Shown here in pieces: positions 1 through 6,930 of a DNA stretch of 12,662 nucleotides (position 1 is the stretch's first letter; every line of letters begins with the position of its first letter). This DNA comes from DASPKW01 sp038244055 (GTDB lineage: Bacteria; Planctomycetota; Phycisphaerae; Tepidisphaerales; Tepidisphaeraceae), in assembly GCA_038244055.1 (NCBI GenBank), contig JBBRTW010000187.1:1-12662 (forward strand). Direction: 5' to 3'. Under the pieces are notes generated by a model. The model worked only from the letters and a program-made list of their open reading frames with translations. It was not told the origin of the DNA and ran no database searches. Both the position numbers and the translations under genes were made by a program.

Positions 1-47
1 GAACGACGATATTCACGCGTCCCAATAATAAGGTACAGGGAAATTCC

Positions 48-67
48 AAGGGGTCAGGATTCGATTT
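48..67 (+). repeat. copy of an AAGGGGTCNGGATTCGATT repeat
   Basis: This 20-bp stretch matches, with two differences, the sequence obtained by joining 1171-1184 to 1315-1321, the flanks of the probable MITE at 1185-1304. It looks like another copy of that MITE's target. Similar GGGGTCAGG strings are found near REP-associated transposase remnants in other genomes, but that link is recollection and not shown here. Confidence 0.45.
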
Positions 68-205
68 GATAAAATAGTTCGTGGTTCGCAGCCCGCGCCG
101 AGCCTCGCGGGTCGAGATTCACCGTGGGCTACGCGCGCCACCCTGCCTGCCTCGTACCGCCACCGCCCAAATCGCGGGATGGCGGGACGGTGCTTTCCTG
201 GGCCG

Positions 206-227
206 CCCCATTCGGCTTCGCTCAGGG
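206..227 (-). repeat. REP-like dyad, copy 1
   Basis: The segment ends in GGCTTCGCTCAGGG and, read on the minus strand, gives CCCTGAGCGAAGCCGAATGG. It is related to the segment at 517-535 in the opposite orientation: both carry CCCTGAG followed by a short GC-rich core. Small imperfect dyads of this type are widespread interspersed repeats in GC-rich bacteria. No transposase is nearby. Confidence 0.4.
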
Positions 228-285
228 CAGGGTTGGGGGGGAGAGAGCCTTTCACCGCATGTACTCATTCCTTCATGCTCTTCAA

Positions 286-327
286 TTCAATTTCTTCGAT
301 TCGATTTCTTCGATTCAATTTCTTCGA
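286..327 (+). repeat. 14-bp tandem repeat, 3 copies
   Basis: Three adjacent copies of TTC(A/G)ATTTCTTCGA lie at 286-299, 300-313 and 314-327, differing only at the A/G position. The high identity suggests recent slippage duplication. No function is apparent. Confidence 0.9.
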
Positions 328-402
328 CAGGAAAGCCTTCCGCGCCAATGTGAGGGATGGGGCGGTGAAGAAACCATCAAGCCTCAAGTTTTCTCCCCCG
401 CC

Positions 403-450
403 CAAGGGGGGGCCCTCACGCACCCACCTCCACCCTCGCAAGGGGGGGCC
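403..450 (+). repeat. paired CAAGGGGGGGCC direct repeats in a C-rich tract
   Basis: Two identical 12-bp copies of CAAGGGGGGGCC occur at 403-414 and 439-450. They sit in a strongly strand-asymmetric tract, with C-rich runs broken by G7. The run resembles fragments of common interspersed repeats of GC-rich environmental bacteria. It could form a hairpin or quadruplex on the G-rich stretches, which is speculative. Confidence 0.55.
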
Positions 451-478
451 TTCTCTCCCTCTCCCCTCCATTGAAGAA

Positions 479-506
479 GTAGGCGGAAGGCAGTAGGCGG
501 TAGGCA
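479..506 (+). repeat. 7-bp tandem repeat GTAGGC(A/G), 4 copies
   Basis: Units are at 479-485, 486-492 (one change), 493-499 and 500-506. The unit is the reverse complement of the CTACTGC/CTACCGC family at 986-1044, so the same microsatellite family occurs in both orientations about 500 bp apart. Confidence 0.75.
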
Positions 507-516
507 GAAGAGCTTG

Positions 517-535
517 CCCTGAGCTTGCCGGAGGG
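517..535 (+). repeat. REP-like dyad, copy 2
   Basis: The sequence CCCTGAGCTTGCCGGAGGG is a partial dyad: CCCT and GAGGG ends flank a core containing AGCTTGCC, and GAGCTTGCC is preceded by AGCTTGCC at 511-518. It is related in inverse orientation to 206-227. Confidence 0.4.
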
Positions 536-589
536 ATGAAGGAGGAAGACGGCAAGCGTAATGAGCCTCGCCACGGGCACGCGGCGTGT

Positions 590-841
590 CCCTGCTTTCG
601 CGCAAACTGTCCCTGCTTTCGAAAGTAAGCTCGCTGCTTTCGCGCTCAGTCTCTCCACTTTCGAAAGCAGGCTCGTTACTTTCGAAAGTAAGCTGGCCAC
701 TTTCGAAAGTAAGCCCGCTGCTTTCGTGCGCAGTCTCTTTACTTTCAAAAGTAAGCTGGCCACTTTCGAAAGTACGCTGCCCACTTTCGAAAGTAGGCTC
801 GCTGCTTTCGAACGCAGGCTCGCCACTTTCGAAAGTAAATG
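590..841 (+). repeat. 21-bp palindromic repeat array, 12 units
   Basis: Twelve contiguous units of exactly 21 bp start at 590, 611, 632, 653, 674, 695, 716, 737, 758, 779, 800 and 821. Most carry the perfect 12-bp palindrome ACTTTCGAAAGT or a one- or two-base variant. Units at 590, 632 and 716 lack the right half of the palindrome, and that at 800 is partly changed. Units at 632 and 716 differ at only two bases and lie four units apart, pointing to an older 84-bp duplication. The 21-bp period equals two helical turns, placing palindrome centres on one DNA face, and also equals seven codons. The plus frame in which 561 begins a codon reads roughly [A/P][A/T]FES[K/R]L, a 4-3 hydrophobic heptad. 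I cannot decide between DNA-level and coding origin. Confidence 0.95.
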
Positions 842-931
842 GGCCGGGCGCGCGCGCCAATGGCGTTTTTGCCGCCAAAACAGGGTCGGCGCGGTTATGG
901 GATGAAGGGCGAGGATGAAGGATGGAGGCTC

Positions 932-979
932 AAGGATGAAGGATGAAGGATGAAGGATGAAGGATGAAGGCGAAGGATG
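932..979 (+). repeat. 7-bp tandem repeat AAGGATG
   Basis: Five perfect units run from 932 to 966. A shortened unit and another perfect unit (973-979) follow, and scattered related words begin at about 902. It is a simple microsatellite with no coding signal. Confidence 0.9.
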
Positions 980-985
980 CATCTT

Positions 986-1044
<59 letters not shown>

Positions 1045-1184
1045 GCCAAACCGACCCCCGGCCCATGTGAATGGACGGGGCTGTCAAAAATCTTCTTATC
1101 TCGATTGCATCCGCCACCGATCCAATGGTCAGCGCGGCCGCGGGCGGATGAATCCTTCCGCGGACATGAAAAGGGGTCTGGATT

Positions 1185-1304
1185 GGCTCTGTCTCGACCC
1201 TCTGATTCTGGTCTGGACCGCATTCGGAGCATGCAGTTTCCTCCGAGGTTTTCGACGGCCGCCAAGCAGCAAACCGACTATAAGCTGAGGGTCGAGACAG
1301 AGCC
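1185..1304 (+). mobile_element. probable 120-bp MITE with 17-bp inverted ends and 10-bp target duplication
   Basis: The ends 1185-1201 (GGCTCTGTCTCGACCCT) and 1288-1304 are perfect 17-bp inverted repeats enclosing 86 bp. The element is abutted on both sides by the identical 10-bp word GGTCTGGATT (1175-1184 and 1305-1314), the expected form of a target-site duplication. The chance of both arrangements meeting base to base is very small. Excising the element and one duplicate gives AAGGGGTCTGGATTCGATTCC, close to 48-67. The interior cannot encode a transposase, so a related full-length element would be needed to move it. A TSD of about 10 bp is found in some IS4-type groups, but I cannot assign a family. 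Confidence 0.8.
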
Positions 1305-1331
1305 GGTCTGGATTCGATTCCGTCGACGTGA

Positions 1332-1520
1332 CCTGATCCGCCAGCCCCGTTTGATGACTTTGTCAACATGAATCCCGTCATCTTTCCCATTCGTCTCGAA
1401 GAAGAACACGGCGGCCAGGACATGGCGGTGCTGCGCTTCAACCCCGATGGCGCGCCCGATACGCTCTTCGGCTCGGGGCACGATGGCGCGGATCATGTCA
1501 TCGCCGCCGGGTACGCGAGT
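1332..1520 (+). pseudogene. relic of a delta-60 repeat protein gene
   Basis: The frame from 1332 (after a stop at 1329-1331) reads a stretch containing GGQDMAVLRFNPDGAPDTLF (1410-1469), then FGSG and, further on, HVIAAGYAS. This matches my recollection of the delta-60 repeat (DUF5122) pattern of beta-propeller-like surface proteins: F-x-[LV]-x-R-[FY]-N-x-DG-x-x-D-x-x-FG, followed by a VxAG[YF] strand. Between the FG turn and the VIAAGY strand the spacing is about a dozen residues too short, suggesting an internal deletion. There is no start context or signal peptide, and the frame runs on into the 1531-1554 hairpin. I read it as the remains of one or two repeats of a degraded gene. Confidence 0.55.
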
Positions 1521-1530
1521 TCACCCCCGC

Positions 1531-1554
1531 CCCTCTCCCGGGTTCGGGAGAGGG
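1531..1554. terminator. strong hairpin downstream of the acyl-CoA synthetase gene
   Basis: CCCTCTCCCG and CGGGAGAGGG form a perfect 10-bp stem around a GGTT loop. It lies 36 bases past the stop of the minus-strand gene ending at 1591, where a terminator would be expected. No T-run follows on either strand, so it may instead be a dispersed REP-like hairpin; CCCTCTCCC/GGGAGAGGG dyads are common repeats. Either way it could protect or end the transcript. Confidence 0.5.
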
Positions 1555-1590
1555 AGCCAGACAGCTTAGAATTCGGGGGCGACCCACCTC

Positions 1591-4368
1591 TTACAACTCA
1601 ATCGACGCCTTCACCGTATGATCCTCGAGATTCCGCACCAGCGTGAAGCCGAGCTTCTCGCAGACGCGCTGCATCTCCAGGTTTTCCGGGAGGATGTCGG
1701 CCTTCACGCGGCGGACTTTCTCATCGCGGGCCACCTGCAACAGCGTCGAGAGCAGGCTCTTGCCCAGGCCTTTGTTCTGCCAGAGGTCCGAGACCAGCAC
1801 CGCGAACTCGGCCTCGGTGCCGCCGGGGAGTTTAGAAAGCCGGCCGACGCCGAGGATTTCGTGCTGGCCTTCGGCGGTGCGGTGATCGACCACCAGGGCC
1901 ATCTCGCGATCGTAGTCGTTGAAGCAGACGCGGATCAGGCGCTCGTGGGCAACCCGCTGCGACAGCTTCAAGGCCGCGAAATAGCGGAAGCGGACCGAGC
2001 GCTCGGAGAGCTGCTCGTGGAACTTGACCATGAGCGGCTCATCTTCCGGGCGGATGGGGCGGACTTCCATCTTCTGCCCGTCCTTGGAATCGCAGCGCGA
2101 GATGTACTGGGTGGGGTAGGGGCGGACCGCCAGCTTGGGGAGCTGATCTTCCTTGGTCGCGCCATCGTAGACGACCACGCGCGCATCGAGCGCAATCAGG
2201 CCTTCGGGGCTGGCCAGCAGCGGGTTGATGTCGATCTCCTTGATCCACTTCTGCTCGGCCACGAGCTGGCTGAAGCGCACCAGCAGATGCTCCAGCGCAT
2301 CCATATCGACGGGAGCGCGCCCGCGCACGCCCTTGAGCGCGGTGTAGATCTTCGTCTGCTCCATCATGCGCCGGGCCAGCGTGGCGTTCAGCGGCGGCAG
2401 GGCGAGGGCGCGGTCTTTGTACACTTCGACGAGTTGGCCGCCCGAGCCGAACAGCAGCACCGGGCCGAACTGCGAATCGGGGGAAGAGCCCAGGATGATC
2501 TCATACGCATCCTTGAGCTTGACCATCGGCTGCACGGTACACCCTTGGAAATGCTCCAGGCCGGCCTTCTGCGTCACCGATTCCTTGATCTGGTTGAAGG
2601 CCTGCATGACCTCCTGGGCGTTCTTGAGGTTCAGCTTGACGCCGCCCACATCGGTCTTGTGGGTGATCGTGCGCGAGTGAATCTTCAGCACGACCGGATA
2701 TCCCATCGAATCGGCCAGTGCCTTGGCGGCTTCGGAAGTCTCGGCGATTTCCATGCGCGTGGTGGGGATGCCGTAGGCCGCCAGCAGGCGCTTGGATTCG
2801 ACTTCATCGAGGAGAGACCGTCCCGACTTGCGCACGGCCTGGATAATCTCATCTCCCTTTTTGAGGGCCGAGGCTCCATCGTTGGTCAAATCCGCCTTGG
2901 GCAGAGTGGGCGTCTCGTAGATGGCACGGAGGTTGTAGGTGTACTTCCACATGTAGCAGAAGGCCTTGGCGGCGGTATCGGGGAAGGGGAACGTCGGAAT
3001 GCCGGCGCGGTTCAGAATCGATTCACCGGCTTCGATATCCGGGCCGCCCATCCACGAGGCGATCACCGGCTTGCCGGGGATCTTGGCATGCTTGGCCAGC
3101 GCCTGCGCGATGAGGGTGGGATCGGTCATGTCCTGGGGCGTGAGGATGACGAGCATGCCATCGGAGTTGTCATCCTTGGCCGCCAGTTCCAGGGTCTTGG
3201 CGTAGCGCTCGGGCGGGGCATCGCCGAGGACATCGATGGGGTTGCCGTGCGACCAGGCGGCCGGGAGGAAGGTGTTGAGCTCCGTGATCGTCTCGGGGGA
3301 AATGGTCGTGAGCTCGCCGCCTGCCTGGATCAGCGCATCGGTCGCGAGTACACCCGGCCCGCCGGCGTTGGTGATGATGGTCAGACGCTTGCCCTTGGGG
3401 CGCGGCTGCTTGGAAAGCACCTCGGCCATGTAGAACATTTCCGAGATGGCCGAGACGCGGACGACGCCCACGCGGCGGAAGGCGGCATCCAGCACTTCAT
3501 CCGAGCCGGTGAGCGAGCCGGTATGCGAGGCCGCCGCCTTGGCGGCCTGTTCGGTGCGCCCGGCCTTGATGACGATGATCGGCTTGGTCAGGGCCACTTC
3601 GCGGGCGGCCGAGAGGAACGAGCGGGCATCGCCGATCGATTCCATGTAGATCACGATCGACTGCGTGCGCGGATCGTTGCCGAGGTAGTCGATGAGGTCG
3701 CCCCAGTTCACATCCAGCATCGAGCCGATCGAGGCGAACGCCGAGAAACCCACCTGCTCTTTGAAGGACCAATCGAGCACGGCCGTCATCAGCGCGCCGG
3801 ACTGGGAGATAAAGCCCACATTGCCCGGCCGGGCCATCCCCTTGGCGAAGGAGGCGTTCAGGCCGGTCATGGGGTTCATCAGGCCCAGGCAATTGGGGCC
3901 GATAATGCGCATGCCGTATTTGCGGGCGGTGGCCAGCACCTGTTTCTCGAGGGCCAGTCCTTCGGGGCCGGTTTCCTTAAAGCCGGCCGAGATGACGATG
4001 ACCGCCTTGACGCCCGCCTGCCCGCACTGCTCGACGGCGGCGGGCACGGTGGATGACGGGATGACAATCACGGCCAGATCGACCTTGGCCGGAACATCGG
4101 CGATGGAAGGGTATGCTTTGATGCCCAGGACGCTCGGGCGCTTGGGATTGACGGGGAAGACCGTTCCGCCGAAGGGGGTGGAGACCAGGTTCCAGAGAAT
4201 CGTCCGGCCGACCGCGCCGGGGTTTTCGGTAGCGCCGATCACGGCCACGTTGCGCGGCGTGAAAAACGGCTCGAGCGACTGACGCTCCTGCCGGAGGACA
4301 TCGTGGGCTTTATCGGTGACGCCGGAGGGGGAAAATGATTCTGATGATGTTACGGGTGCCTTGCTCAT
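1591..4368 (-). CDS. ADP-forming acyl-CoA synthetase fused to a GNAT acetyltransferase (Pat/PatZ-type architecture)
   Basis: The 925-residue product has the order CoA-binding domain, ligase CoA domain, ATP-grasp domain, GNAT domain. Residues 35-47 (FFTPRNVAVIGAT) open the Rossmann-like CoA-binding domain. GPNCLGLMNP (157-166) and SQSGA (188-192) are family motifs. H282 in ASHTGSLTGS matches the histidine phosphorylated during the ADP-forming acetate-CoA ligase reaction. The ATP-grasp part (about 520-745) carries HKTDVGG (570-576). The GNAT domain spans about 765-925, with acetyl-CoA loop QNKGLGK (864-870). The ligase interconverts acyl-CoA, ADP and phosphate with the free acid and ATP. PatZ-like proteins acetylate lysines, classically of AMP-forming acetyl-CoA synthetase, and their synthetase half is reported inactive, whereas H282 is kept here. 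The cytoplasmic protein starts at ATG 4368 without a clear Shine-Dalgarno sequence, with an N-terminal extension of about 33 residues. It is divergent from pyrE. Confidence 0.93.
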   Translation of the reverse strand: MSKAPVTSSESFSPSGVTDKAHDVLRQERQSLEPFFTPRNVAVIGATENPGAVGRTILWNLVSTPFGGTVFPVNPKRPSVLGIKAYPSIADVPAKVDLAVIVIPSSTVPAAVEQCGQAGVKAVIVISAGFKETGPEGLALEKQVLATARKYGMRIIGPNCLGLMNPMTGLNASFAKGMARPGNVGFISQSGALMTAVLDWSFKEQVGFSAFASIGSMLDVNWGDLIDYLGNDPRTQSIVIYMESIGDARSFLSAAREVALTKPIIVIKAGRTEQAAKAAASHTGSLTGSDEVLDAAFRRVGVVRVSAISEMFYMAEVLSKQPRPKGKRLTIITNAGGPGVLATDALIQAGGELTTISPETITELNTFLPAAWSHGNPIDVLGDAPPERYAKTLELAAKDDNSDGMLVILTPQDMTDPTLIAQALAKHAKIPGKPVIASWMGGPDIEAGESILNRAGIPTFPFPDTAAKAFCYMWKYTYNLRAIYETPTLPKADLTNDGASALKKGDEIIQAVRKSGRSLLDEVESKRLLAAYGIPTTRMEIAETSEAAKALADSMGYPVVLKIHSRTITHKTDVGGVKLNLKNAQEVMQAFNQIKESVTQKAGLEHFQGCTVQPMVKLKDAYEIILGSSPDSQFGPVLLFGSGGQLVEVYKDRALALPPLNATLARRMMEQTKIYTALKGVRGRAPVDMDALEHLLVRFSQLVAEQKWIKEIDINPLLASPEGLIALDARVVVYDGATKEDQLPKLAVRPYPTQYISRCDSKDGQKMEVRPIRPEDEPLMVKFHEQLSERSVRFRYFAALKLSQRVAHERLIRVCFNDYDREMALVVDHRTAEGQHEILGVGRLSKLPGGTEAEFAVLVSDLWQNKGLGKSLLSTLLQVARDEKVRRVKADILPENLEMQRVCEKLGFTLVRNLEDHTVKASIEL

Positions 4369-4632
4369 GGCAGAAGGGTAAGGCGGTCGGATGAATCAGA
4401 CAAGTGCATCCTGTTTCGAACGCGGCATTCAACACCCCGGGGATGTGCAGGGGTCCGGTATTTTTGCTATTTGACGGGAATGGACTGGGTTTTGCCTGTG
4501 CTTATGCGAACGATTTCCCACACCGAAACGCGCGTCGTGCGGGGCCTTTTATGTCGTACTCCCCGTCAAGAGCGCGGGATAAAGGACCGATCACTTGAGT
4601 AGTGATTTGACGGACATGCCTGTTTTTGCATC
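4369..4632. other. divergent intergenic region
   Basis: This 264-bp gap separates the divergent synthetase and pyrE genes and must hold both promoters. TTGAC words occur near 4470 and 4607 on the plus strand, but neither has a convincing -10 partner. On the minus strand TTGAAT followed about 17 bases later by a weak -10 is possible. A CCCCGGGG palindrome lies near 4436. I cannot call any promoter firmly. Confidence 0.4.
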
Positions 4633-5169
4633 ATGGCGGGCATGACCCGAGAACAACTTGCAAAGCGGATCGCGGAACTGGCGTTGCTGCGAGGGGAATT
4701 CACCCTTCGCAGCGGCCGAAAGAGCAACTATTACCTCGATAAATATCGATTCGAGACCCAGCCCGATGTGCTCAAGGCGCTGGCGAAGTTGCTGGCGGAG
4801 AAAGTGACGCCGGATATCGACCGATTGGCCGGCCCGGAACTCGGCGCGGTGGCATTGGCGGCGGCGGCGGCGATGGAATGCGGCAAGCCGTTCGTCCTGA
4901 TCCGCAACCGCAAGAAGGACTACGGAACGAGCAAGCAGATCGAAGGCGTGCTCAATCCGGGCGAGAAAGTCCTGATCATCGAGGATGTGCTCACCACCGG
5001 TGGGCAGGTGCTGGAGAGCGTGCAGTCGCTCCGCGATGCCGGGGCGATCGTCGAGCGGATCGTCGCGATCATCGACCGCCAGGAAGGCGCGCGGGCGAAT
5101 ATCGAAGGCGCTGGTTTGAAGTTTGAAGCGCTGTTCACGACTGAGGATTTGGGAGTGGTAAAGAGCTAA
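4633..5169 (+). CDS. pyrE: orotate phosphoribosyltransferase
   Basis: PyrE transfers orotate to PRPP to give orotidine monophosphate, the fifth step of pyrimidine synthesis, in the cytoplasm. The 178-residue protein has the usual bacterial length. The PRPP-binding signature VLIIEDVLTTGGQ is at 113-125, with the paired acidic residues E117 and D118. The mobile catalytic loop region follows RNRKKDYGTSK (91-101). N-terminal LRSGRKSNYYLDKY (25-38) is typical of the family. ATG 4633 is used here, but ATG 4642 (MTREQL) is equally possible because neither has a Shine-Dalgarno site. The stop at 5167-5169 directly abuts a 119-bp palindromic element, beyond which the ATP-grasp gene starts on the same strand. 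No other pyr genes are in the window. Confidence 0.96.
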   Translation: MAGMTREQLAKRIAELALLRGEFTLRSGRKSNYYLDKYRFETQPDVLKALAKLLAEKVTPDIDRLAGPELGAVALAAAAAMECGKPFVLIRNRKKDYGTSKQIEGVLNPGEKVLIIEDVLTTGGQVLESVQSLRDAGAIVERIVAIIDRQEGARANIEGAGLKFEALFTTEDLGVVKS

Positions 5170-5288
5170 TTGGGTGGCATGGGTAAGACTCTAAGGTCTT
5201 ACCCGTGGGCGTCGAATGCAAAGTCGCGCCCGTTGGTGTGGACCGCAAAAGACACGGGCAAGCGAGTACGCTTGCCCATGCCACCCAA
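5170..5288. mobile_element. 119-bp MITE-like palindromic element
   Basis: The ends 5170-5187 (TTGGGTGGCATGGGTAAG) and 5271-5288 (CTTGCCCATGCCACCCAA) are 18-bp inverted repeats with one mismatch. Each end also forms its own hairpin: 5178-5189 with 5196-5207 (one G-T wobble), and 5253-5264 with 5269-5280 (one mismatch). This end-hairpin layout is typical of REP doublets and small MITEs, and GGGTGGCATGGG-type repeats are familiar in planctomycete genomes (recollection). No clear target duplication is visible. It begins at the base after the pyrE stop and could act on the mRNA as a terminator or stabiliser. It has no stops in one frame and so falsely extends the next gene. Confidence 0.75.
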
Positions 5289-5311
5289 CAATGCCACCCG
5301 GATTGAACGCT

Positions 5312-5316
5312 GGAGG
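5312..5316 (+). promoter_or_regulatory. Shine-Dalgarno site deciding the start of the ATP-grasp gene
   Basis: GGAGG lies six bases before GTG 5323. The only in-frame upstream starts lie in or near the palindromic element at 5170-5288, so this site fixes the start at 5323. Confidence 0.75.
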
Positions 5317-5322
5317 ATCGAC

Positions 5323-6468
5323 GTGTTTCGCGATGTATATTGGCTGAGGGATTTGACGGATAAACTCGCCCGCCGCGCCAGGCGATTGCTGGGGCGGGCG
5401 GATTCCAAGCCGTGGATTCTCCGACCCAAATCGGCGGGCGCGGGCGGGGCGTATGTCGATTTCATCATTGGCATCGATTTCCTCCACAATCAGGCCAAAC
5501 TCGTGCAGATGTTCCACCAGGCGCTATCGCCCCTGGGGCTCAGCCTGCTGCTGGCGAACAAGCACAATGCGAGCGACATCGCCGCGAAGGTCAAGAGCGG
5601 GCAACTCAGGCCGCACGTCTACCTCGATCTCTGCTCGGCCACCAATCCCCAGTTTACGGAACTGCTGCGCACCTGCGCGGCGGCGGGCATTCACAGCATC
5701 GGCGACCCGGCCAAGCTGGATATCTGGACCTGGAAAGCGCGGGCGCAGAAAAAACTGGAAGACGCGGGACTGCCGGTGCCGCCAACCGTGCTGATCCGCG
5801 CGGGGGAGGCGAGCCGAGAGCTTACGCCGGCCGAGCGCGCCGCGGTTGGCGAGAAATGTGTCATCAAGCCTTCGTGGGGCGTGGCGGGCAAGGGTGTGAT
5901 CGCCAACGTCAAGCCCACGATGGAGAACATCGAGACGGCCCGGCAATTTGATCCCAAAGATGACTACCTCATCCAGCGCATGATCAAGTGGGAGTATTTC
6001 GGCAACCGCGCGGCCTACCTGCGCGGGTACAACATCCTCGGCACGCGCACGCTGCTCTGGTGGTCGCCGGATACGCGCACATACGAGCAGGTGACGTGGG
6101 ACGAACTGCGCCAGCACGATCTGATGGGCGCGATCGATCTGGTCGACCGCATGGCCCGGCTGACGGGCATGGACTTTTTCTCCAGCGAGATCGCCATCAC
6201 CAACGGCATCAACCAGCCGCGCTTCGTGCTGATCGACTACTGCAACGACCAGTGCGACATCAACCCGGCCAGCGTGCAGGCCGATGGCCCGCCCGATGAA
6301 TGGGTGGCGTGGGTGGTGGAGCGGTTCGCGGAGTTCATCTGGAAAGAGAAAACGGGAGTAACGCAGACTGACGGTCACGCCGTCTGGCTCGCACCCAGCG
6401 CAATCCGCGCAGCATCGAGCCAAATGAAACCCGCATCGTCCGCGCCGCACATCACTCACGCCGCGTGA
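5323..6468 (+). CDS. ATP-grasp domain protein, ligase of unknown substrate
   Basis: The 381-residue protein looks like an ATP-grasp ligase of the glutathione synthetase/RimK kind. An N-terminal domain (about 40-130; VDFIIGIDFL, GLSLLLANK) precedes the ATP-grasp fold. CVIKPSWGVAGKGV (179-192) has the ATP-binding lysine K182 and glycine-rich loop. YLIQRMI (215-221) matches the adenine-binding strand. FVLIDYCNDQCDINPAS (301-317) holds the probable Mg ligands D305 and N313. The first about 340 residues appear to be the folded enzyme. The tail 342-381 is Ala/Ser-rich, unlike the rest, and may be unstructured or added by readthrough. These enzymes join a carboxylate to an amine or thiol with ATP, but the substrate cannot be read from sequence. 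GTG 5323 is chosen over the open frame from TTG 5170, whose first 51 codons are element and leader DNA. It may be cotranscribed with pyrE. Confidence 0.8.
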   Translation: MFRDVYWLRDLTDKLARRARRLLGRADSKPWILRPKSAGAGGAYVDFIIGIDFLHNQAKLVQMFHQALSPLGLSLLLANKHNASDIAAKVKSGQLRPHVYLDLCSATNPQFTELLRTCAAAGIHSIGDPAKLDIWTWKARAQKKLEDAGLPVPPTVLIRAGEASRELTPAERAAVGEKCVIKPSWGVAGKGVIANVKPTMENIETARQFDPKDDYLIQRMIKWEYFGNRAAYLRGYNILGTRTLLWWSPDTRTYEQVTWDELRQHDLMGAIDLVDRMARLTGMDFFSSEIAITNGINQPRFVLIDYCNDQCDINPASVQADGPPDEWVAWVVERFAEFIWKEKTGVTQTDGHAVWLAPSAIRAASSQMKPASSAPHITHAA

Positions 6469-6510
6469 ATTGAAGACTGCCCGAGCATCCAGGAATTCGC
6501 TCCCCTGGCG

Positions 6511-6930
6511 CTAGAAGGGCATCTTCCCGCCGCGCTTCATGCCGCCGCCATCCATCTCTCCCATCGCCTTCTGCAATTCCGGCGTCATCAGTTTGGGATT
6601 CGTTGCGATTCGCATCAATTCAGATGTCATTTCGCCGACTGCCTTCATCATGTCGTCCGCCATCGCCTTGGCTTTGGCGTCATCGGGCTTCTTGTCCTGC
6701 GGCATGGCGGCCATTTCCTTTTGCAAGGCCTTCATTTCTTCGCCCAGCGCCTGGAGCTTTGACGCGGCCGCCTTGGAAGATGCTTCATCCTGCACCGATT
6801 TCAAAATCGACGCAGCATCCTTCATCTTGCTGGTCATGTCCTTGGCGACCGCCTCCTGATCGCGCTTGCAACCTGACTGCGCGAAACAGATGACAACGGC
6901 GACAATGGCAATGGATGCAGTGCGAAACAT
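6511..6930 (-). CDS. small exported, possibly lipid-anchored helical protein
   Basis: The 139-residue product begins with a typical signal sequence: Arg3, a hydrophobic stretch to about 18, then QSGC with Cys21. The QSGC site is an imperfect lipobox, so it is either a lipoprotein or a secreted protein. Residues 25-125 are Lys/Glu/Ala/Met-rich and predicted helical, with coiled-coil character (for example LQALGEEMKALQKEMAAM, 60-77). The C-terminus is Gly/Met/Lys-rich (GGGMKRGGKMPF). The start is well supported by AGGAG (6936-6940) five bases before ATG 6930. I do not recognise the family. It is convergent with the ATP-grasp gene, with a 42-bp gap. It looks like a standalone periplasmic or envelope protein. 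Confidence 0.75.
   Translation of the reverse strand: MFRTASIAIVAVVICFAQSGCKRDQEAVAKDMTSKMKDAASILKSVQDEASSKAAASKLQALGEEMKALQKEMAAMPQDKKPDDAKAKAMADDMMKAVGEMTSELMRIATNPKLMTPELQKAMGEMDGGGMKRGGKMPF

Noticed and set aside
590..841. CRISPR array
   Set aside because: The 21-bp units are contiguous, with no unique spacers of normal length and no cas genes nearby.
561..905. 114-codon frame over the 21-bp array
   Set aside because: Not called as a gene: there is no well-spaced Shine-Dalgarno site, several frames on both strands are equally open because the period is a multiple of three, and its ends are unrelated flanking DNA. The heptad pattern is kept as a finding.
1618..4056. 812-codon open frame on the plus strand opposite the acyl-CoA synthetase gene
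   Set aside because: It is antisense to a gene with strong family motifs. Its His/Gly/Ala/Arg-rich composition is the mirror of GC-rich codon use.
4404..4598. 64-codon frame between the synthetase and pyrE genes
   Set aside because: There is no ribosome site or motif, and it fills the region expected to contain the divergent promoters.
5170..5322. N-terminal extension of the ATP-grasp protein from TTG 5170
   Set aside because: It is encoded by a palindromic element and leader, and the Shine-Dalgarno site supports GTG 5323.
6489..6508. CCAGG/CCTGG dyad in the gap between convergent genes, considered as a terminator
   Set aside because: Only five base pairs with a ten-base loop and no T-run.
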